A DNA stretch of 64,000 bases, taken from NCBI GenBank assembly GCA_965658355.1, contig CBFHRX010000004.1:13148-77147 (forward strand), written 5' to 3'. Of this stretch, positions 51,649 to 61,913 are shown piece by piece (the stretch's first letter is position 1; each line of letters opens with the position of its first letter). The position numbers and the translations under genes are program-made. This stretch comes from UBA11891 sp965658355 (GTDB lineage Bacteria > Bacteroidota > Bacteroidia > Flavobacteriales > Flavobacteriaceae). Below the pieces are notes generated by a model. It was not told the origin of the DNA. It saw nothing but the letters and a program-made list of their open reading frames with translations, and did no database searches.

Positions 51649-52638
51649 TTAAACCAATTGTTTTGCCATGAGGTATTCGGCTATCTGAACGGCATTGGTA
51701 GCAGCTCCTTTTCTAAGGTTATCAGAGACAATCCACAAGTTGACCGTATTGTCTTGTGACAAATCTCTTCTAATACGCCCTACAAAAACGGCGTCTTTAC
51801 CTTCCGCATAGATGGGCATGGGATAGGTATTGGTTTCAGGATTGTCTTGTACCACAACTCCTTCACTTTCATGAAGCAGCTTACGTAAGCTCTCAAGCTC
51901 ATATTCGGAATGAAACTCAGCATTAACAGATTCACTATGACCTCCAACAACAGGAATGCGAATAGCTGTTGCCGTTATGTTAATGGAAGCATCACTAAGA
52001 ATCTTACGGGTTTCGTGGACCAATTTTAATTCCTCTTTTGTGTAGCCGTCTTCAACAAAGACATCACAATGTGGAAGTGCGTTTTTATGGATAGGGTAGG
52101 GATAGGCCATTTCTCCTTTTTGACCATTGTATTCATTTTCAAGCTGTTGTACAGCAGCAACCCCTGTTCCCGTAATGGATTGATAGGTAGAAATAACCAA
52201 TCTTTTTAAGCCGTACGTCTTATGCAAGGGCGCCAAGGCGACAACCATCTGAATAGTCGAACAATTCGGATTGGCAATGATTTTATCTTCTGCTGTCAGT
52301 TCATCGGCATTGATTTCAGGAACGACCAGTTTTTTTGTTGGATCCATTCGCCATGCAGAAGAATTATCAATAACAGTAGTACCGGCTGCAGCAAATTTAG
52401 GAGCCCAGATTTTGGAGGTCTCACCACCGGCAGAAAATAAGGCAATATCAGGTGCCATGGCAATGGCATCTTCCATTCCTACTACCGTATATTCTTTACC
52501 ACCAAAAGTGATTTGCTTCCCCACAGAACGGGCCGATGCCACAGGGATTAAGGTGTCAATGGGAAGCTTGCGCTCTTCAAGAACTTGAAGCATCACATTG
52601 CCAACCATTCCTGTTACTCCAACTACAGCTACTTTCAT
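51649..52638 (-). CDS. asd: Aspartate-semialdehyde dehydrogenase
   Basis: NADPH-dependent step leading to lysine, threonine, methionine and diaminopimelate. VAVVGVTGMVGNVM (about 3-16) is the nucleotide loop; NPNCSTIQMV has the catalytic Cys (about 127), and RIPVVGGHSESVN the catalytic His. The ATG at 52638 (329 aa) is chosen; an in-frame ATG at 52695 adds 19 hydrophobic-basic residues not seen in homologues. Feeds the same wall pathway as the downstream alanine racemase gene. Confidence 0.95.
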   Translation of the reverse strand: MKVAVVGVTGMVGNVMLQVLEERKLPIDTLIPVASARSVGKQITFGGKEYTVVGMEDAIAMAPDIALFSAGGETSKIWAPKFAAAGTTVIDNSSAWRMDPTKKLVVPEINADELTAEDKIIANPNCSTIQMVVALAPLHKTYGLKRLVISTYQSITGTGVAAVQQLENEYNGQKGEMAYPYPIHKNALPHCDVFVEDGYTKEELKLVHETRKILSDASINITATAIRIPVVGGHSESVNAEFHSEYELESLRKLLHESEGVVVQDNPETNTYPMPIYAEGKDAVFVGRIRRDLSQDNTVNLWIVSDNLRKGAATNAVQIAEYLMAKQLV

Positions 52639-52753
52639 TTTTTTAAGTTTGAATAGAGGGGCAAAAATAAAACGAAAAATTGGCTTCGCGAGCAATTAAA
52701 GAGATTATCCCATTTTTTCACAATGCGTTATAAAAACAACAAATCGTTATAAA

Positions 52754-53839
52754 TTACTCAAGTATCTGGCGCGCTATTCTCTGACTTAAGCCAGTTAGGA
52801 GCTCGTATGGAATTGTTTTCCCCTTTTTTGCCCACTGCTTAAGATTCTTATCGGGATCAAAGAATATTACTTCATCTCCTTCCGAACCTCCTGTTTCTGT
52901 TATATCAACCATTAGAAGATCCATGCATACATTTCCAATAATCGGAGCTTCTTTACCTTTGACAAAAACACTTCCTACAGAATGTCCGAATTGTCTTCCG
53001 ATGCCATCGGCATGACCAATAGGGATTGTGGCAATTGTTGTCACTTTTGTTGCGACCCATCCTTGGTTATAGCCCACATAGTCTCCTTTTTGAAGGTGAT
53101 GCACCTGGGTAATGGTAGCCTTTAGGCTGGCAATAGGCTTTAATGCAGCGTCCCAATTAGGATGATTTGCATAGCCATAAAGGCCAATCCCTACACGAAC
53201 GGCATCGAGCTGCCATTCGGGATAATTGAATACGCCAGACGTATTGAGAATGTGAAAATGAACCCCTGGAACTGCCTGTTTAAAAAAAGTGCAAATTTCC
53301 TGAAAGCGCTCCCATTGGAGCATGCTTTGTGGGTGGGGTTTGTTTTCTTCCGAAGCTGCTAAATGCGAATAAACACTCTTTATTTCTACTGGTGTACCCT
53401 TTATTTGATCTAGTACCCATTGGGTTTCGGTTGGCAAAAAACCAATGCGATTCAATCCAGTATTAAATTTTAAATGTATAGGGTAAGCCTTCAATTTTTG
53501 AAGCGGTATGCTTTTTAAAAAGGTTTTCAAAAAAGCCTTACTGTACAAAACGGGTTCCAAGCAATGATTGATTAGAGCGTTGCAGTTCTCTTTTTGAGGA
53601 TAGAAAACCATAATTCGAGCGGTGATTCCAGCCTTTCGAAGGGCAATTCCTTCCTCGGCGTAAGCCACGGCCAGTAGATCTACTCCTTCAGCGACCAATT
53701 TTTGGGCAATGGGGACAGCCCCTTGTCCATAGGCATCCGCTTTGACAACCGCAATAAGTTGGGTTTTAGGGTGAAGTTTGGATCGAATAAGGTTGAGGTT
53801 GTGAACCAGATTGGGGAGGTGTATTTGTAGGATTTTCAA
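52754..53839 (-). CDS. alr: Alanine racemase
   Basis: PLP enzyme that supplies D-alanine for peptidoglycan. The Schiff-base Lys is in AVVKADAYGQG (about 34); VCMDLLMVDI and VGIGLYGYANHP match the family, and the catalytic Tyr is in VGYNQGW. 361 aa is full length. The start overlaps the tdk stop by 4 bp (ATGA), so translation is coupled. Confidence 0.95.
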   Translation of the reverse strand: MKILQIHLPNLVHNLNLIRSKLHPKTQLIAVVKADAYGQGAVPIAQKLVAEGVDLLAVAYAEEGIALRKAGITARIMVFYPQKENCNALINHCLEPVLYSKAFLKTFLKSIPLQKLKAYPIHLKFNTGLNRIGFLPTETQWVLDQIKGTPVEIKSVYSHLAASEENKPHPQSMLQWERFQEICTFFKQAVPGVHFHILNTSGVFNYPEWQLDAVRVGIGLYGYANHPNWDAALKPIASLKATITQVHHLQKGDYVGYNQGWVATKVTTIATIPIGHADGIGRQFGHSVGSVFVKGKEAPIIGNVCMDLLMVDITETGGSEGDEVIFFDPDKNLKQWAKKGKTIPYELLTGLSQRIARQILE

Positions 53840-54465
53840 GAGTCAGAAGCTTTTGTATGATTAGATTCAGACAAATCATCCTTGTTATCAGATTGCATCG
53901 CTTTGAAAAAAGCGGCTCTGCTTAAGGGCTCGTAGGCTTCTTTTTCCCCTAAGAAGACCAAATCATCTTGTTCTGCTTTGCGGAAACTGTATTGCGCCAA
54001 ATTTCCTGTTCGGGTACAAACAGCATGAACTTTGGTCACATATTCGGCTGTTGCCATCAAGGCAGGCATGGGTCCAAAAGGATTCCCTTTGTAGTCCATG
54101 TCTAAGCCTGCCACAATTACCCGTATACCGCGATTGGCCAAGTCATTGCAAACTTGTACAATTTCGTCGTCAAAAAACTGTGCCTCGTCTATTCCAACTA
54201 CATCACAGCCGTCGGCTAAAATAGGAATATTTGCAGCTGCTGGAACCGGGGTCGAGAGAATTTGGTTGTCATCATGCGACGTCACATGATTTTCATCGTA
54301 ACGGTGGTCAAGGGTCGGTTTAAAAATCTCCACCTTTTGACGTGCAATCTCGGCTCTTTTCAAGCGCCGAATCAACTCCTCTGTTTTTCCCGAAAACATC
54401 GACCCACAAATGACTTCTATCCAGCCAAATTGTTCCTTGGGGTTTACAGTGTTTTCTAAAAACAT
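53836..54465 (-). CDS. tdk: Thymidine kinase (type II)
   Basis: Phosphorylates thymidine in nucleotide salvage. P-loop GSMFSGKTEELIRRL (about 21-35), VVGIDEAQFFDDE with the catalytic Glu and the lasso-domain region around AVCTRTGNLAQYSFR are visible. 209 aa fits. One of the four zinc Cys residues of type II kinases is seen clearly (AVCTRTG); other positions appear substituted, which occurs in Bacteroidota. Overlaps alr by 4 bp. Confidence 0.95.
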   Translation of the reverse strand: MFLENTVNPKEQFGWIEVICGSMFSGKTEELIRRLKRAEIARQKVEIFKPTLDHRYDENHVTSHDDNQILSTPVPAAANIPILADGCDVVGIDEAQFFDDEIVQVCNDLANRGIRVIVAGLDMDYKGNPFGPMPALMATAEYVTKVHAVCTRTGNLAQYSFRKAEQDDLVFLGEKEAYEPLSRAAFFKAMQSDNKDDLSESNHTKASDS

Positions 54466-54542
54466 TTTGTACTTTTCGTTTTATAGCGAGCCGTTACGCT
54501 TACGAACAAAGGTATTAAAACAATTTTGTTGTACTCTCAAAA

Positions 54543-55232
54543 ATGAAGCATCAACTTCGAGAAGAAATCGAAAAATTAATCGAGCAGCTCTCCCAAAAAA
54601 CAGCGGAGCTAACAGACCAGCAATTGTATGAAAGGCTTCTTATGATGTATGAAAAGAGTGTATTGCTGCAGCATCAAAAAAGCGAACTTCTGGGAGATAA
54701 AGACCTACTTGGGAAACAACAAAATCAGTTGTTTGACGATTTAGAGTCGATGTCAATAGAAAAAAGCGCGCCCATTTCTGTCGAAAAGTCCCATCAAGAA
54801 GAAATCCCAGAATTGATGGATACCATCAAAAATATGGTGACAGAAATGCCCGAATCTAAGGAAGTTAATGAGCTGTTTACGCAATTAGAAGAGCCGAATT
54901 TTGTTCGCAAAGAAGACAAGCCACAAAGCGACCTGCCAAAGGAAGAAACAAATCTTCATATTGAAAAACCAAGCCCTAATATCAACGAACGTTTTTCAAA
55001 AGGACTCAAAGTAGATCTAAACGACCGGCTGGCTTTTATTCAGCATCTATTTGACAACCAGCCCAACGAATATCAACGCGCAATGGGGCAACTCGTTACG
55101 TATAATTCACTGGCTGAAGCGACGCAATTTATTGATCAGATGCTAAAACCTGATTACAACGGTTGGGAAGGGAAAGAAGCATATGAAGAACGCTTTTTGA
55201 ATATTCTCACACAGTTTTTTGACACTAAATAA
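54543..55232 (+). CDS. Conserved flavobacterial protein of unknown function
   Basis: 229 aa, soluble, without a signal peptide. A helical N-terminal part (REEIEKLIEQLSQKTAELTD) leads into a long acidic, probably disordered linker (about 75-140). The C-terminal 80 residues are the most conserved-looking: INERFSKGLKVDLNDRLAFI, then WEGKEAYEERFLNIL. Similar proteins occur upstream of rsmI in relatives. It starts just before rsmI (9 nt), so it may be involved in translation. Function unknown. Confidence 0.7.
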   Translation: MKHQLREEIEKLIEQLSQKTAELTDQQLYERLLMMYEKSVLLQHQKSELLGDKDLLGKQQNQLFDDLESMSIEKSAPISVEKSHQEEIPELMDTIKNMVTEMPESKEVNELFTQLEEPNFVRKEDKPQSDLPKEETNLHIEKPSPNINERFSKGLKVDLNDRLAFIQHLFDNQPNEYQRAMGQLVTYNSLAEATQFIDQMLKPDYNGWEGKEAYEERFLNILTQFFDTK

Positions 55233-55241
55233 ATCGTTTAT

Positions 55242-55907
55242 ATGCCTCTTTATTTAGTCCCAACCCCTATTGGTAATTTGGAAGATATGACGTATCGAGC
55301 GGTCACTCTTTTGAAAGAAGTGGATCTTATATTGGCAGAAGACACCCGCACAAGTGCCTACCTACTTCAACACTATGCGATCAATACCCCTATGCAAAGC
55401 TTTCACATGCACAATGAACATACAAAACTGGCTGGAATGGTCGAGAAGCTCAAGGCCGGACAAAAGCTCGCTATGATATCCGATGCCGGGACCCCAGGTA
55501 TATCTGACCCTGGATTTTTATTGGTCCGAGAAGCCCTTGAACAGGATTGTGAAGTCTCTTGTTTACCAGGGGCAACGGCCTTAATACCGGCTTTAGTACA
55601 AAGTGGCTTGCCATCAGATCGCTTTTTTTTTCAAGGGTTTTTACCGCCTAAAAAGGGACGGCAGAAAAAACTCGAAGAGCTGTCCTCTTCCACTGTGACA
55701 GTCATTCTGTATGAATCCCCACATAAATTACTCAAAACCCTACATCAAATGGAAGGCTTTTTTGGTGCTGATAGAAGGCTGAGTATCAGCCGGGAATTGA
55801 CGAAAAAGTTTGAAGCCACCTTCAGAGGCACTCTAGAGGAAGCCGTTTTGTTTTTCAATGAGCAGCCCCCTAAAGGAGAGTTTGTGATTTGTATAGCCCC
55901 AAAATAA
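55242..55907 (+). CDS. rsmI: 16S rRNA 2'-O-methyltransferase RsmI
   Basis: Methylates the 2'-hydroxyl of C1402 in the 30S decoding centre using SAM. LYLVPTPIGNLEDMT starts the protein; LAEDTRTSAYLLQHY, ISDAGTPGISDPGF and CLPGATALIPALV match the tetrapyrrole-methylase-like fold. Length 221 aa lacks the extra C domain of E. coli RsmI (286 aa), as is usual in Bacteroidota. Sits 8 nt before recJ. Confidence 0.95.
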   Translation: MPLYLVPTPIGNLEDMTYRAVTLLKEVDLILAEDTRTSAYLLQHYAINTPMQSFHMHNEHTKLAGMVEKLKAGQKLAMISDAGTPGISDPGFLLVREALEQDCEVSCLPGATALIPALVQSGLPSDRFFFQGFLPPKKGRQKKLEELSSSTVTVILYESPHKLLKTLHQMEGFFGADRRLSISRELTKKFEATFRGTLEEAVLFFNEQPPKGEFVICIAPK

Positions 55908-55914
55908 AACCTAT

Positions 55915-57606
55915 ATGCAATGGATAAAAACAAAGGAAGCACCTTCCCCTGTAGTTCTTGAACTAGAGCATGCCCTCGGTGTCCCTACTGCGGTGGCAGC
56001 AGTTTTGGCACAACGCGGGATTAGCACTTTTGAAGCCGCTAAATCTTTTTTTCGTCCCCGTTTAGAAGAGCTGCATGACCCCTTTCTAATGTTGGGAATG
56101 GAAGCAGCCGTTAATCGGGTACTACGAGCCCTCACTCAGGGTGAAAAAATACTTGTTTATGGAGATTATGACGTGGATGGTACCACTTCTGTTTCTTTAG
56201 TAGCGACTTATTTGAGTACCCTAAGTACTGAAATCACCACCTATATTCCCGATCGTTATACGGAGGGTTATGGGCTTTCTGCAAAAGGGATACAATATGC
56301 TAGCGATAACGATATCGGCCTGTTGATTACGCTAGACTGTGGAATCAAAGCAACAGATCAAATTGCAGCCGCTAATTCATTGGGAATAGATTGTATCGTT
56401 TGTGATCATCACTTACCTGGCGATGAAGTCCCAAAGGCCTTGGCCGTTTTGGATCCCAAACAAACGGACTGTCCCTATCCTTATAAAGAACTCTGTGGTT
56501 GCGGGATTGGGTTTAAACTTATTCAAGCGCTTGCAACACGCCAGGGGCAGCCTTTTGAAAGCCTATTGCCCTATCTTGATTTAGTCGCTACGGCTATTGC
56601 AGCAGATATCGTTCCGCTAACAGGCGAAAACAGAATTTTAGCTTATTACGGCCTTCAGCAACTCAATACTGTCCCTAGACCGGGATTGGCATTGCTGATT
56701 CAAAACACCAAAAAGCAAGCGCTTCAGTTAAGTGATTTAGTATTCGTGATTGCCCCTAGAATAAATGCAGCAGGGCGGATGGAACACGCTCAGAAAGCGG
56801 TCGATCTACTCCGATCTGAAGATAAGGAAGCAGCCATGCCCTTTGCACGAGCAATCGAATTAATGAACAGTGAACGTCGGCTGACAGATGAAAAAATAAC
56901 AGAAGAGGCCTTGGCCCAAATAGCTTTATTAGAGACAGAAGTAAGCACGGTAGTCATGCAGGAACATTGGCACAAAGGGGTGGTTGGAATTGTTGCTTCA
57001 CGATTGATAGAGTCTCACTACCGGCCAACAGTAGTGCTTACTGCTTCTGGTGATAATTTAGTGGGTTCTGTGCGTTCTGTTCGGGGATTTGATGTCTACG
57101 AGGCATTGGCTGCTTGTGCAGATCATATGATACAGTTTGGGGGGCATAAATATGCAGCAGGACTCACTCTTAAAAAAGAGAACCTAGCAAGCTTTAGAGC
57201 GGCTTTTGAGGAGGCGGTAAAAGAAAGAATTACTCCCGAGCAATTAGTTCCTAGTTTGCTATACGACACGACAATAACCTTTAAAGAAGTGACTCAAAAA
57301 TTGCATCGAATTATAACCCAAATGGGCCCTTTTGGACCCCAAAACATGCGGCCTGTATTTCGAACCCAAGGAGTCAAAGATGCAGGGGGATGTAAAGTAG
57401 TGGGTAAAGACCAAAGCCATTTAAAATTAGAGGTGACCGATTATAGTAGTGCTCCGATTTCGGGGATTGCTTTTGGAATGGCAGAACATATTCTTAAAAT
57501 TAAAAGCCAGACTCCCTTTGAGTTGCTGTATACAGTCGATGAAAATGAATTTAATGGGATTCGCTCCCTTCAACTGAAGGTAAAAGCACTTCGATTTATA
57601 GAATAA
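55915..57606 (+). CDS. recJ: Single-stranded-DNA-specific exonuclease RecJ
   Basis: 5'-3' exonuclease in recombination and mismatch repair. DHH motifs: VYGDYDVDGTTS (about 80-91), TLDCGIKA, CDHHLPGDE and AVLDPKQTD. The DHHA1 domain carries QFGGHKYAAGLTL; the OB-fold C terminus follows. 563 aa, full length. Last gene of the rsmI unit, ending in a bidirectional hairpin opposite the TonB receptor gene. Confidence 0.95.
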   Translation: MQWIKTKEAPSPVVLELEHALGVPTAVAAVLAQRGISTFEAAKSFFRPRLEELHDPFLMLGMEAAVNRVLRALTQGEKILVYGDYDVDGTTSVSLVATYLSTLSTEITTYIPDRYTEGYGLSAKGIQYASDNDIGLLITLDCGIKATDQIAAANSLGIDCIVCDHHLPGDEVPKALAVLDPKQTDCPYPYKELCGCGIGFKLIQALATRQGQPFESLLPYLDLVATAIAADIVPLTGENRILAYYGLQQLNTVPRPGLALLIQNTKKQALQLSDLVFVIAPRINAAGRMEHAQKAVDLLRSEDKEAAMPFARAIELMNSERRLTDEKITEEALAQIALLETEVSTVVMQEHWHKGVVGIVASRLIESHYRPTVVLTASGDNLVGSVRSVRGFDVYEALAACADHMIQFGGHKYAAGLTLKKENLASFRAAFEEAVKERITPEQLVPSLLYDTTITFKEVTQKLHRIITQMGPFGPQNMRPVFRTQGVKDAGGCKVVGKDQSHLKLEVTDYSSAPISGIAFGMAEHILKIKSQTPFELLYTVDENEFNGIRSLQLKVKALRFIE

Positions 57607-57637
57607 AAAAAACCCCCTACAATAGCAGGGGGTCTTA
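57607..57637. terminator. Terminator between recJ and the second TonB receptor gene
   Basis: ACCCCCT/AGGGGGT stem with an 8-nt loop, A-run before and T-rich sequence after; it serves convergent genes. Confidence 0.8.
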
Positions 57638-57655
57638 TTTGAAAGAATGAAATGA

Positions 57656-60181
57656 TTAGAAGCGATAGCTTAAGCTAAAGTTCCAAGTAGTTCCAAATCC
57701 AAAAAGGACAAAGTTTTGTTTATCAATACCATTCCAAGTATCAGACGAAGCAGTTGCGTGGATATTGGTTAATGATTGGTTGATGTATACCGTATCAAAT
57801 AAGTTGTTGATATTCAATCGAGCCACCATTTGATTGTCTCCTAGATCAAATCGATAGGTAGTACCAAAGTCCACTAGATTAAACGAAGGCAACTCTACAG
57901 CACCTTGATTATTAGGATCTGAAAAAGCATCATCTTGTAAGCTAAATTGGGCGTATAAGTTAGATACTGTACGCAATCCAAGGTCTACAGAGAAACCATC
58001 CGCGATACGGTAGTCCGCTTCTAAATAAGAAACAAACTGACCTGAGCCACCTACTTTAACATCTTTCATATAAAGTGTTTCAGTCCCAATATTTCTTTGG
58101 TTTTCATCAAAGATATTTGCATTGAAGTCTTTAGTATATCTCCAGTTACCCGCAGAAATCATTCCTTCAAGTGTTAAATTTCCTGTTGGACGGTATTTTA
58201 CTTCCAATTCCAAACCTGAATGTGTTTGTTCTACACCGGCGAAAGTGGCAGTACCACTATCTCCACTATCAAGTGTGAAGCCACGAGAGATAAATCGATT
58301 TCCCCATACAGTTGAGTACAGGTTCAAATTTACTTTAAGGGCATTTGTAACAAAGCCATAACCTAGCTCAAATGAAGTTACCTCTTCATTTTCAACATCT
58401 TCATTTACATTGTTTGCAAAGTTTGGAAAGACGGCATCAAAGAAGGGCTGTCTGGAGATATAACCGGCATTAAAGAAAATATTATTTTGTTCGTTAATGT
58501 TTAGGTTAGCGCCCCCTTTGACATAGCCTCCAGGGAGAGAAGATTTTTCGCTCAATTGATCAAAATTGTAGGCAAATATATCTTCACGTTGGAAAGTTTG
58601 ATTAGAAGCTCCAGCTTGTAAAACAGCGTTAAAATTACTGTCATCAGAAGTGTATTCAACCACACCGTTAAAGCCTAACCAATCTACATATCCAATATTA
58701 AAGTAGTTTAGTTTTTCCCCGTCAAGAGAAGTGGAATCAAATGGAGAAGCTGTTTGCTCTTGTGTTACAAACAAACCATTTCCTAGGTTCCGGTTATAGG
58801 TTTGATAAAAAGCATCTGCACCTAATAAATCATTTAATACTTGGTAATGATAACCTGTATATTGTCTCCAATCTAATCCAGCATTAAAGGTAAAGTTTCC
58901 AGCTTCCGCGCTTAAACGCATAATGCCTCCATACCAGTTATGCGAGTTCATGGAGGAACGACGAATGAATCCGTCTCTTTTCAATCCGTCTCCACGACCC
59001 CCGTGTGTGATTACTGAAAGTCCGTCAAATGCGCCACCAGCAAGTCCTCCAGTGTAATTTCCACTAGCATTGTCGCGTACAATAGCGTCCCAGTTAACAG
59101 TCCCATCTGCACGTCTAAACTCTGTATTGCCGTCTTCTACAATAAAGCTATACAGGTCTTGTCTAAAAGGTAAAACATCATAATTTCTACTACGAGAACC
59201 TGTTCCACCTCCTCGACCAGCAGATGCATATACCGAAGTATTTAGTGCTACCTTTTCTGAAATCTTCCAATCCCAGTTAAAAGTACCAATGGGTTTGTTG
59301 TAGAAATTTCTTTCGATATTATAGGTCTCTCCATTAAGTGTTCCGTAGTCACTATTCCAACGACGGTCAATTCCACTTTCTCCGAAATATTCGTAATCGC
59401 GAATGGAAATATCAACATCTCTTTGGTGGTGCCATTGTCCTGCACCCACAAGAGTAACGTTAAATTTGTGTTGTTCAGAAGGCGTATATCCAACAGTAGC
59501 CGCATAGTTATAACCTTCTCCTTCTGTACCCATTACATAGCCATCACCTTTCCAATAAGCAAGTAGGTAGGATGAAGACCAACCTTTCTCGTTTACTCCA
59601 GAATTATAGCCAATCGTAGTTTTGGAGTAGCCATCATTTCCTACGGTTTGTTTCAACATGCCTCCTTTAGCCATTTCAGAGGATTTGGTGAAAATGGAAA
59701 CAGTACCCCCAACAGAAGGAACCGCAAGGCTAGAAGAACCCAATCCTCTTTGCATTTGGATTTGGCTGGTCATGTCGGTAAGGACCATCCAGTTAGACCA
59801 GTATACTCTTCCGTTTTCCATATCATTAACAGGGACCCCGTTAATAAGAAAAGAGGTGTTTACCTGATTAAAACCTCGGACATAAATCTCTCCATCACCA
59901 TAGCCCCCTTTTTCGTTATTTACATAAACACCAGGAGAATTTTGCATGATATTGACAAATTCTTGGTTCCCCATCTTACTTTCTATTTCTTGAGCAGAAA
60001 TAGTGGTCAAAGCAATGGGTGTTTCTCTTTCTTTGGCAACGTCAATTACTCCTGAAGAGACGACAACTTCTTCTAAATTTACATTCAGAATAGAGTCTTT
60101 TTCTTTTTCATTTTGCTGTGCATTAACAGCAGCGATGCAGCCTAAAAATAAGGACATTGCAAGGCGTGTTACATGTTTCAT
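57656..60181 (-). CDS. TonB-dependent receptor without carboxypeptidase-like domain
   Basis: Outer-membrane importer of 841 aa with a signal peptide (ends near AVNAQQ). The N terminus leads straight to a TonB box region (EEVVVSSGVIDVA) and a plug with TTISAQEIESKMGN, GEIYVRGFNQVNTSFLINGV and GLGSSSLAVPSVGGTVSI. The barrel ends GTTWNFSLSYRF. No SusD partner. The lack of a carboxypeptidase-like domain suggests a siderophore, cobalamin or metal ligand, but nothing nearby defines it. Monocistronic. Confidence 0.9.
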   Translation of the reverse strand: MKHVTRLAMSLFLGCIAAVNAQQNEKEKDSILNVNLEEVVVSSGVIDVAKERETPIALTTISAQEIESKMGNQEFVNIMQNSPGVYVNNEKGGYGDGEIYVRGFNQVNTSFLINGVPVNDMENGRVYWSNWMVLTDMTSQIQMQRGLGSSSLAVPSVGGTVSIFTKSSEMAKGGMLKQTVGNDGYSKTTIGYNSGVNEKGWSSSYLLAYWKGDGYVMGTEGEGYNYAATVGYTPSEQHKFNVTLVGAGQWHHQRDVDISIRDYEYFGESGIDRRWNSDYGTLNGETYNIERNFYNKPIGTFNWDWKISEKVALNTSVYASAGRGGGTGSRSRNYDVLPFRQDLYSFIVEDGNTEFRRADGTVNWDAIVRDNASGNYTGGLAGGAFDGLSVITHGGRGDGLKRDGFIRRSSMNSHNWYGGIMRLSAEAGNFTFNAGLDWRQYTGYHYQVLNDLLGADAFYQTYNRNLGNGLFVTQEQTASPFDSTSLDGEKLNYFNIGYVDWLGFNGVVEYTSDDSNFNAVLQAGASNQTFQREDIFAYNFDQLSEKSSLPGGYVKGGANLNINEQNNIFFNAGYISRQPFFDAVFPNFANNVNEDVENEEVTSFELGYGFVTNALKVNLNLYSTVWGNRFISRGFTLDSGDSGTATFAGVEQTHSGLELEVKYRPTGNLTLEGMISAGNWRYTKDFNANIFDENQRNIGTETLYMKDVKVGGSGQFVSYLEADYRIADGFSVDLGLRTVSNLYAQFSLQDDAFSDPNNQGAVELPSFNLVDFGTTYRFDLGDNQMVARLNINNLFDTVYINQSLTNIHATASSDTWNGIDKQNFVLFGFGTTWNFSLSYRF

Positions 60182-60245
60182 TTTTGTTTGTTTTAATTTT
60201 CAACAATTTTATTGATTAAGCAATACAGTTTGATTAAGGACATGT

Positions 60246-60253
60246 CAAATTTA
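60246..60253 (-). promoter_or_regulatory. -7 box upstream of the second TonB receptor
   Basis: TAAATTTG matches TAnnTTTG on the minus strand, 65 nt before the ATG at 60181. A -33 box is not clear. Confidence 0.4.
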
Positions 60254-60272
60254 TCTTTACTTATTGTAAAGC

Positions 60273-61913
60273 TTACGCTTTCTTGTAACGTTTTATTAAC
60301 GCGCTTGTTGACAAATCATGATCCTGGTTGTCAACATTATGCAAATCGTTTAAAATAGAGTTTGCTAATTGTTTTCCCAATTCGACACCCCATTGATCGT
60401 AGCTGTAGATATTCCAGATAATTCCTTGCACAAAAATTTTATGTTCATACAAAGCAATCAAAGCGCCGAGTGTATAGGGGCTTAGCTTTTCTATCAAAAG
60501 AGTATTGGTGGGCCTATTGCCTGTAAAGACTTTAAAAGGCGTCAATTTTTTGATGGCTTCTGCCGAGAGGCCTTTTTCATGTAATTCTTTTGTTACGACC
60601 TCTTCTGACTTGCCACACATCAAGGCTTCTGTTTGAGCAATGAAGTTGGAGACAAGCTTGTCTTGGTGGTCTTGATTGCCATAGAGCGCCTTGGCAAAGC
60701 CAATAAAATCGGTTGGGATTAATTTTGTTCCCTGGTGGATAAGTTGGAAAAAAGCATGCTGTGCATTGGTACCAGATGCGCCCCAAATGATAGTTCCTGT
60801 TTGATAGTTTACAGGCTTTCCATTACGGTCTACACCTTTCCCGTTGCTTTCCATAATTCCCTGTTGCAAATAGGCAGGAAGATTTCTTAGGTATTGGGTG
60901 TAGGGAACGATGGCTTCGCTCTCAGCATTCCAAAAGTTATTATACCATACACTTATAAGAGCCAGTAAGGTGGGAATATTTTCCTCGCTTGGACTGTCTC
61001 GGAAATGGCGATCCATGGCGCCAGCACCTTGGAGTAATTGTTCAAAATTCTGCAGCCCTACAGCCAAGCAAATACTTAAACCAACGCTGCTCCATAATGA
61101 AAACCGTCCCCCTACCCAGTCATTCATTGGGAATACATTTTGGGGATCAATTCCAAAAGCCGCAATTTTTTCCAAATTTGTAGAAACAGCTATAAAATGT
61201 TGTGCAATAGCAGATTCTGGTGCTGATTGCAGAAACCATTTGCGGATGCTAGTGGCATTGGTAAGGGTTTCTTGCGTAGTAAATGTTTTGGAAACGATTA
61301 AAAATAAGGTCGTCTCGGGCTTTATTTTTTTTAAGATCTCTTGATGGTGATCCCCTTCTACATTCGACACAAAATAGGGGGTCAAGTGGTTTCCATAAAA
61401 TTCTAAGGCTTCTGTGACCATAGCCGGTCCTAAGTCAGACCCTCCAATTCCAATGTTTACAATAGTATCGATGGGTTTTCCACTATACCCTTTCCATTGG
61501 CCTGAAATGACTTTTTCCGCAAAGGCATACATTTTTTCTTTAACAGCATCAATTTCTGGTAGAACGTCTTGTCCTTCTACAAGTATAGGCTCTTTGTCGG
61601 AAGTACGAAGGGCAGTATGTAGAACAGCTCTGTCTTCCGTTTCATTAATTTTTTGACCACCGAAATAGGCTTTTTTAGCTTCTGAAAGCCCCGCTTCTGC
61701 TGCTAAATCCCCTAATAAAGAAAGCGTTTTTTCAGACAGTCTATTTTTGGAGATATCGACATAAAAGTCTTCCCATTGAAGCGTCATTTTTTCTGCTCTG
61801 CTGGGGTCTTTTTTGAAATAATCTAAAATCTCTTTGTCTTTGATTTCAGAAAAATGAGCTTCTAGTGCTTTCCAGGCTTTTAGCTGAGTCGGGTTATGGT
61901 TGGGTAATTTCAT
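60273..61913 (-). CDS. pgi: Glucose-6-phosphate isomerase
   Basis: Interconverts glucose-6-phosphate and fructose-6-phosphate. VNIGIGGSDLGPAMVTEAL (about 149-167), FLIVSKTFTTQETLTNA, the conserved GGRFSLWSSVG, QQGIMESNGKGVDRNG with the catalytic Glu, and QLIHQGTKLIPTDFI cover the sugar and phosphate sites; EHKIFVQGIIW and YDQWGVELGK close it. 546 aa, complete. Overlaps the M23 peptidase gene by 20 bp. Confidence 0.97.
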   Translation of the reverse strand: MKLPNHNPTQLKAWKALEAHFSEIKDKEILDYFKKDPSRAEKMTLQWEDFYVDISKNRLSEKTLSLLGDLAAEAGLSEAKKAYFGGQKINETEDRAVLHTALRTSDKEPILVEGQDVLPEIDAVKEKMYAFAEKVISGQWKGYSGKPIDTIVNIGIGGSDLGPAMVTEALEFYGNHLTPYFVSNVEGDHHQEILKKIKPETTLFLIVSKTFTTQETLTNATSIRKWFLQSAPESAIAQHFIAVSTNLEKIAAFGIDPQNVFPMNDWVGGRFSLWSSVGLSICLAVGLQNFEQLLQGAGAMDRHFRDSPSEENIPTLLALISVWYNNFWNAESEAIVPYTQYLRNLPAYLQQGIMESNGKGVDRNGKPVNYQTGTIIWGASGTNAQHAFFQLIHQGTKLIPTDFIGFAKALYGNQDHQDKLVSNFIAQTEALMCGKSEEVVTKELHEKGLSAEAIKKLTPFKVFTGNRPTNTLLIEKLSPYTLGALIALYEHKIFVQGIIWNIYSYDQWGVELGKQLANSILNDLHNVDNQDHDLSTSALIKRYKKA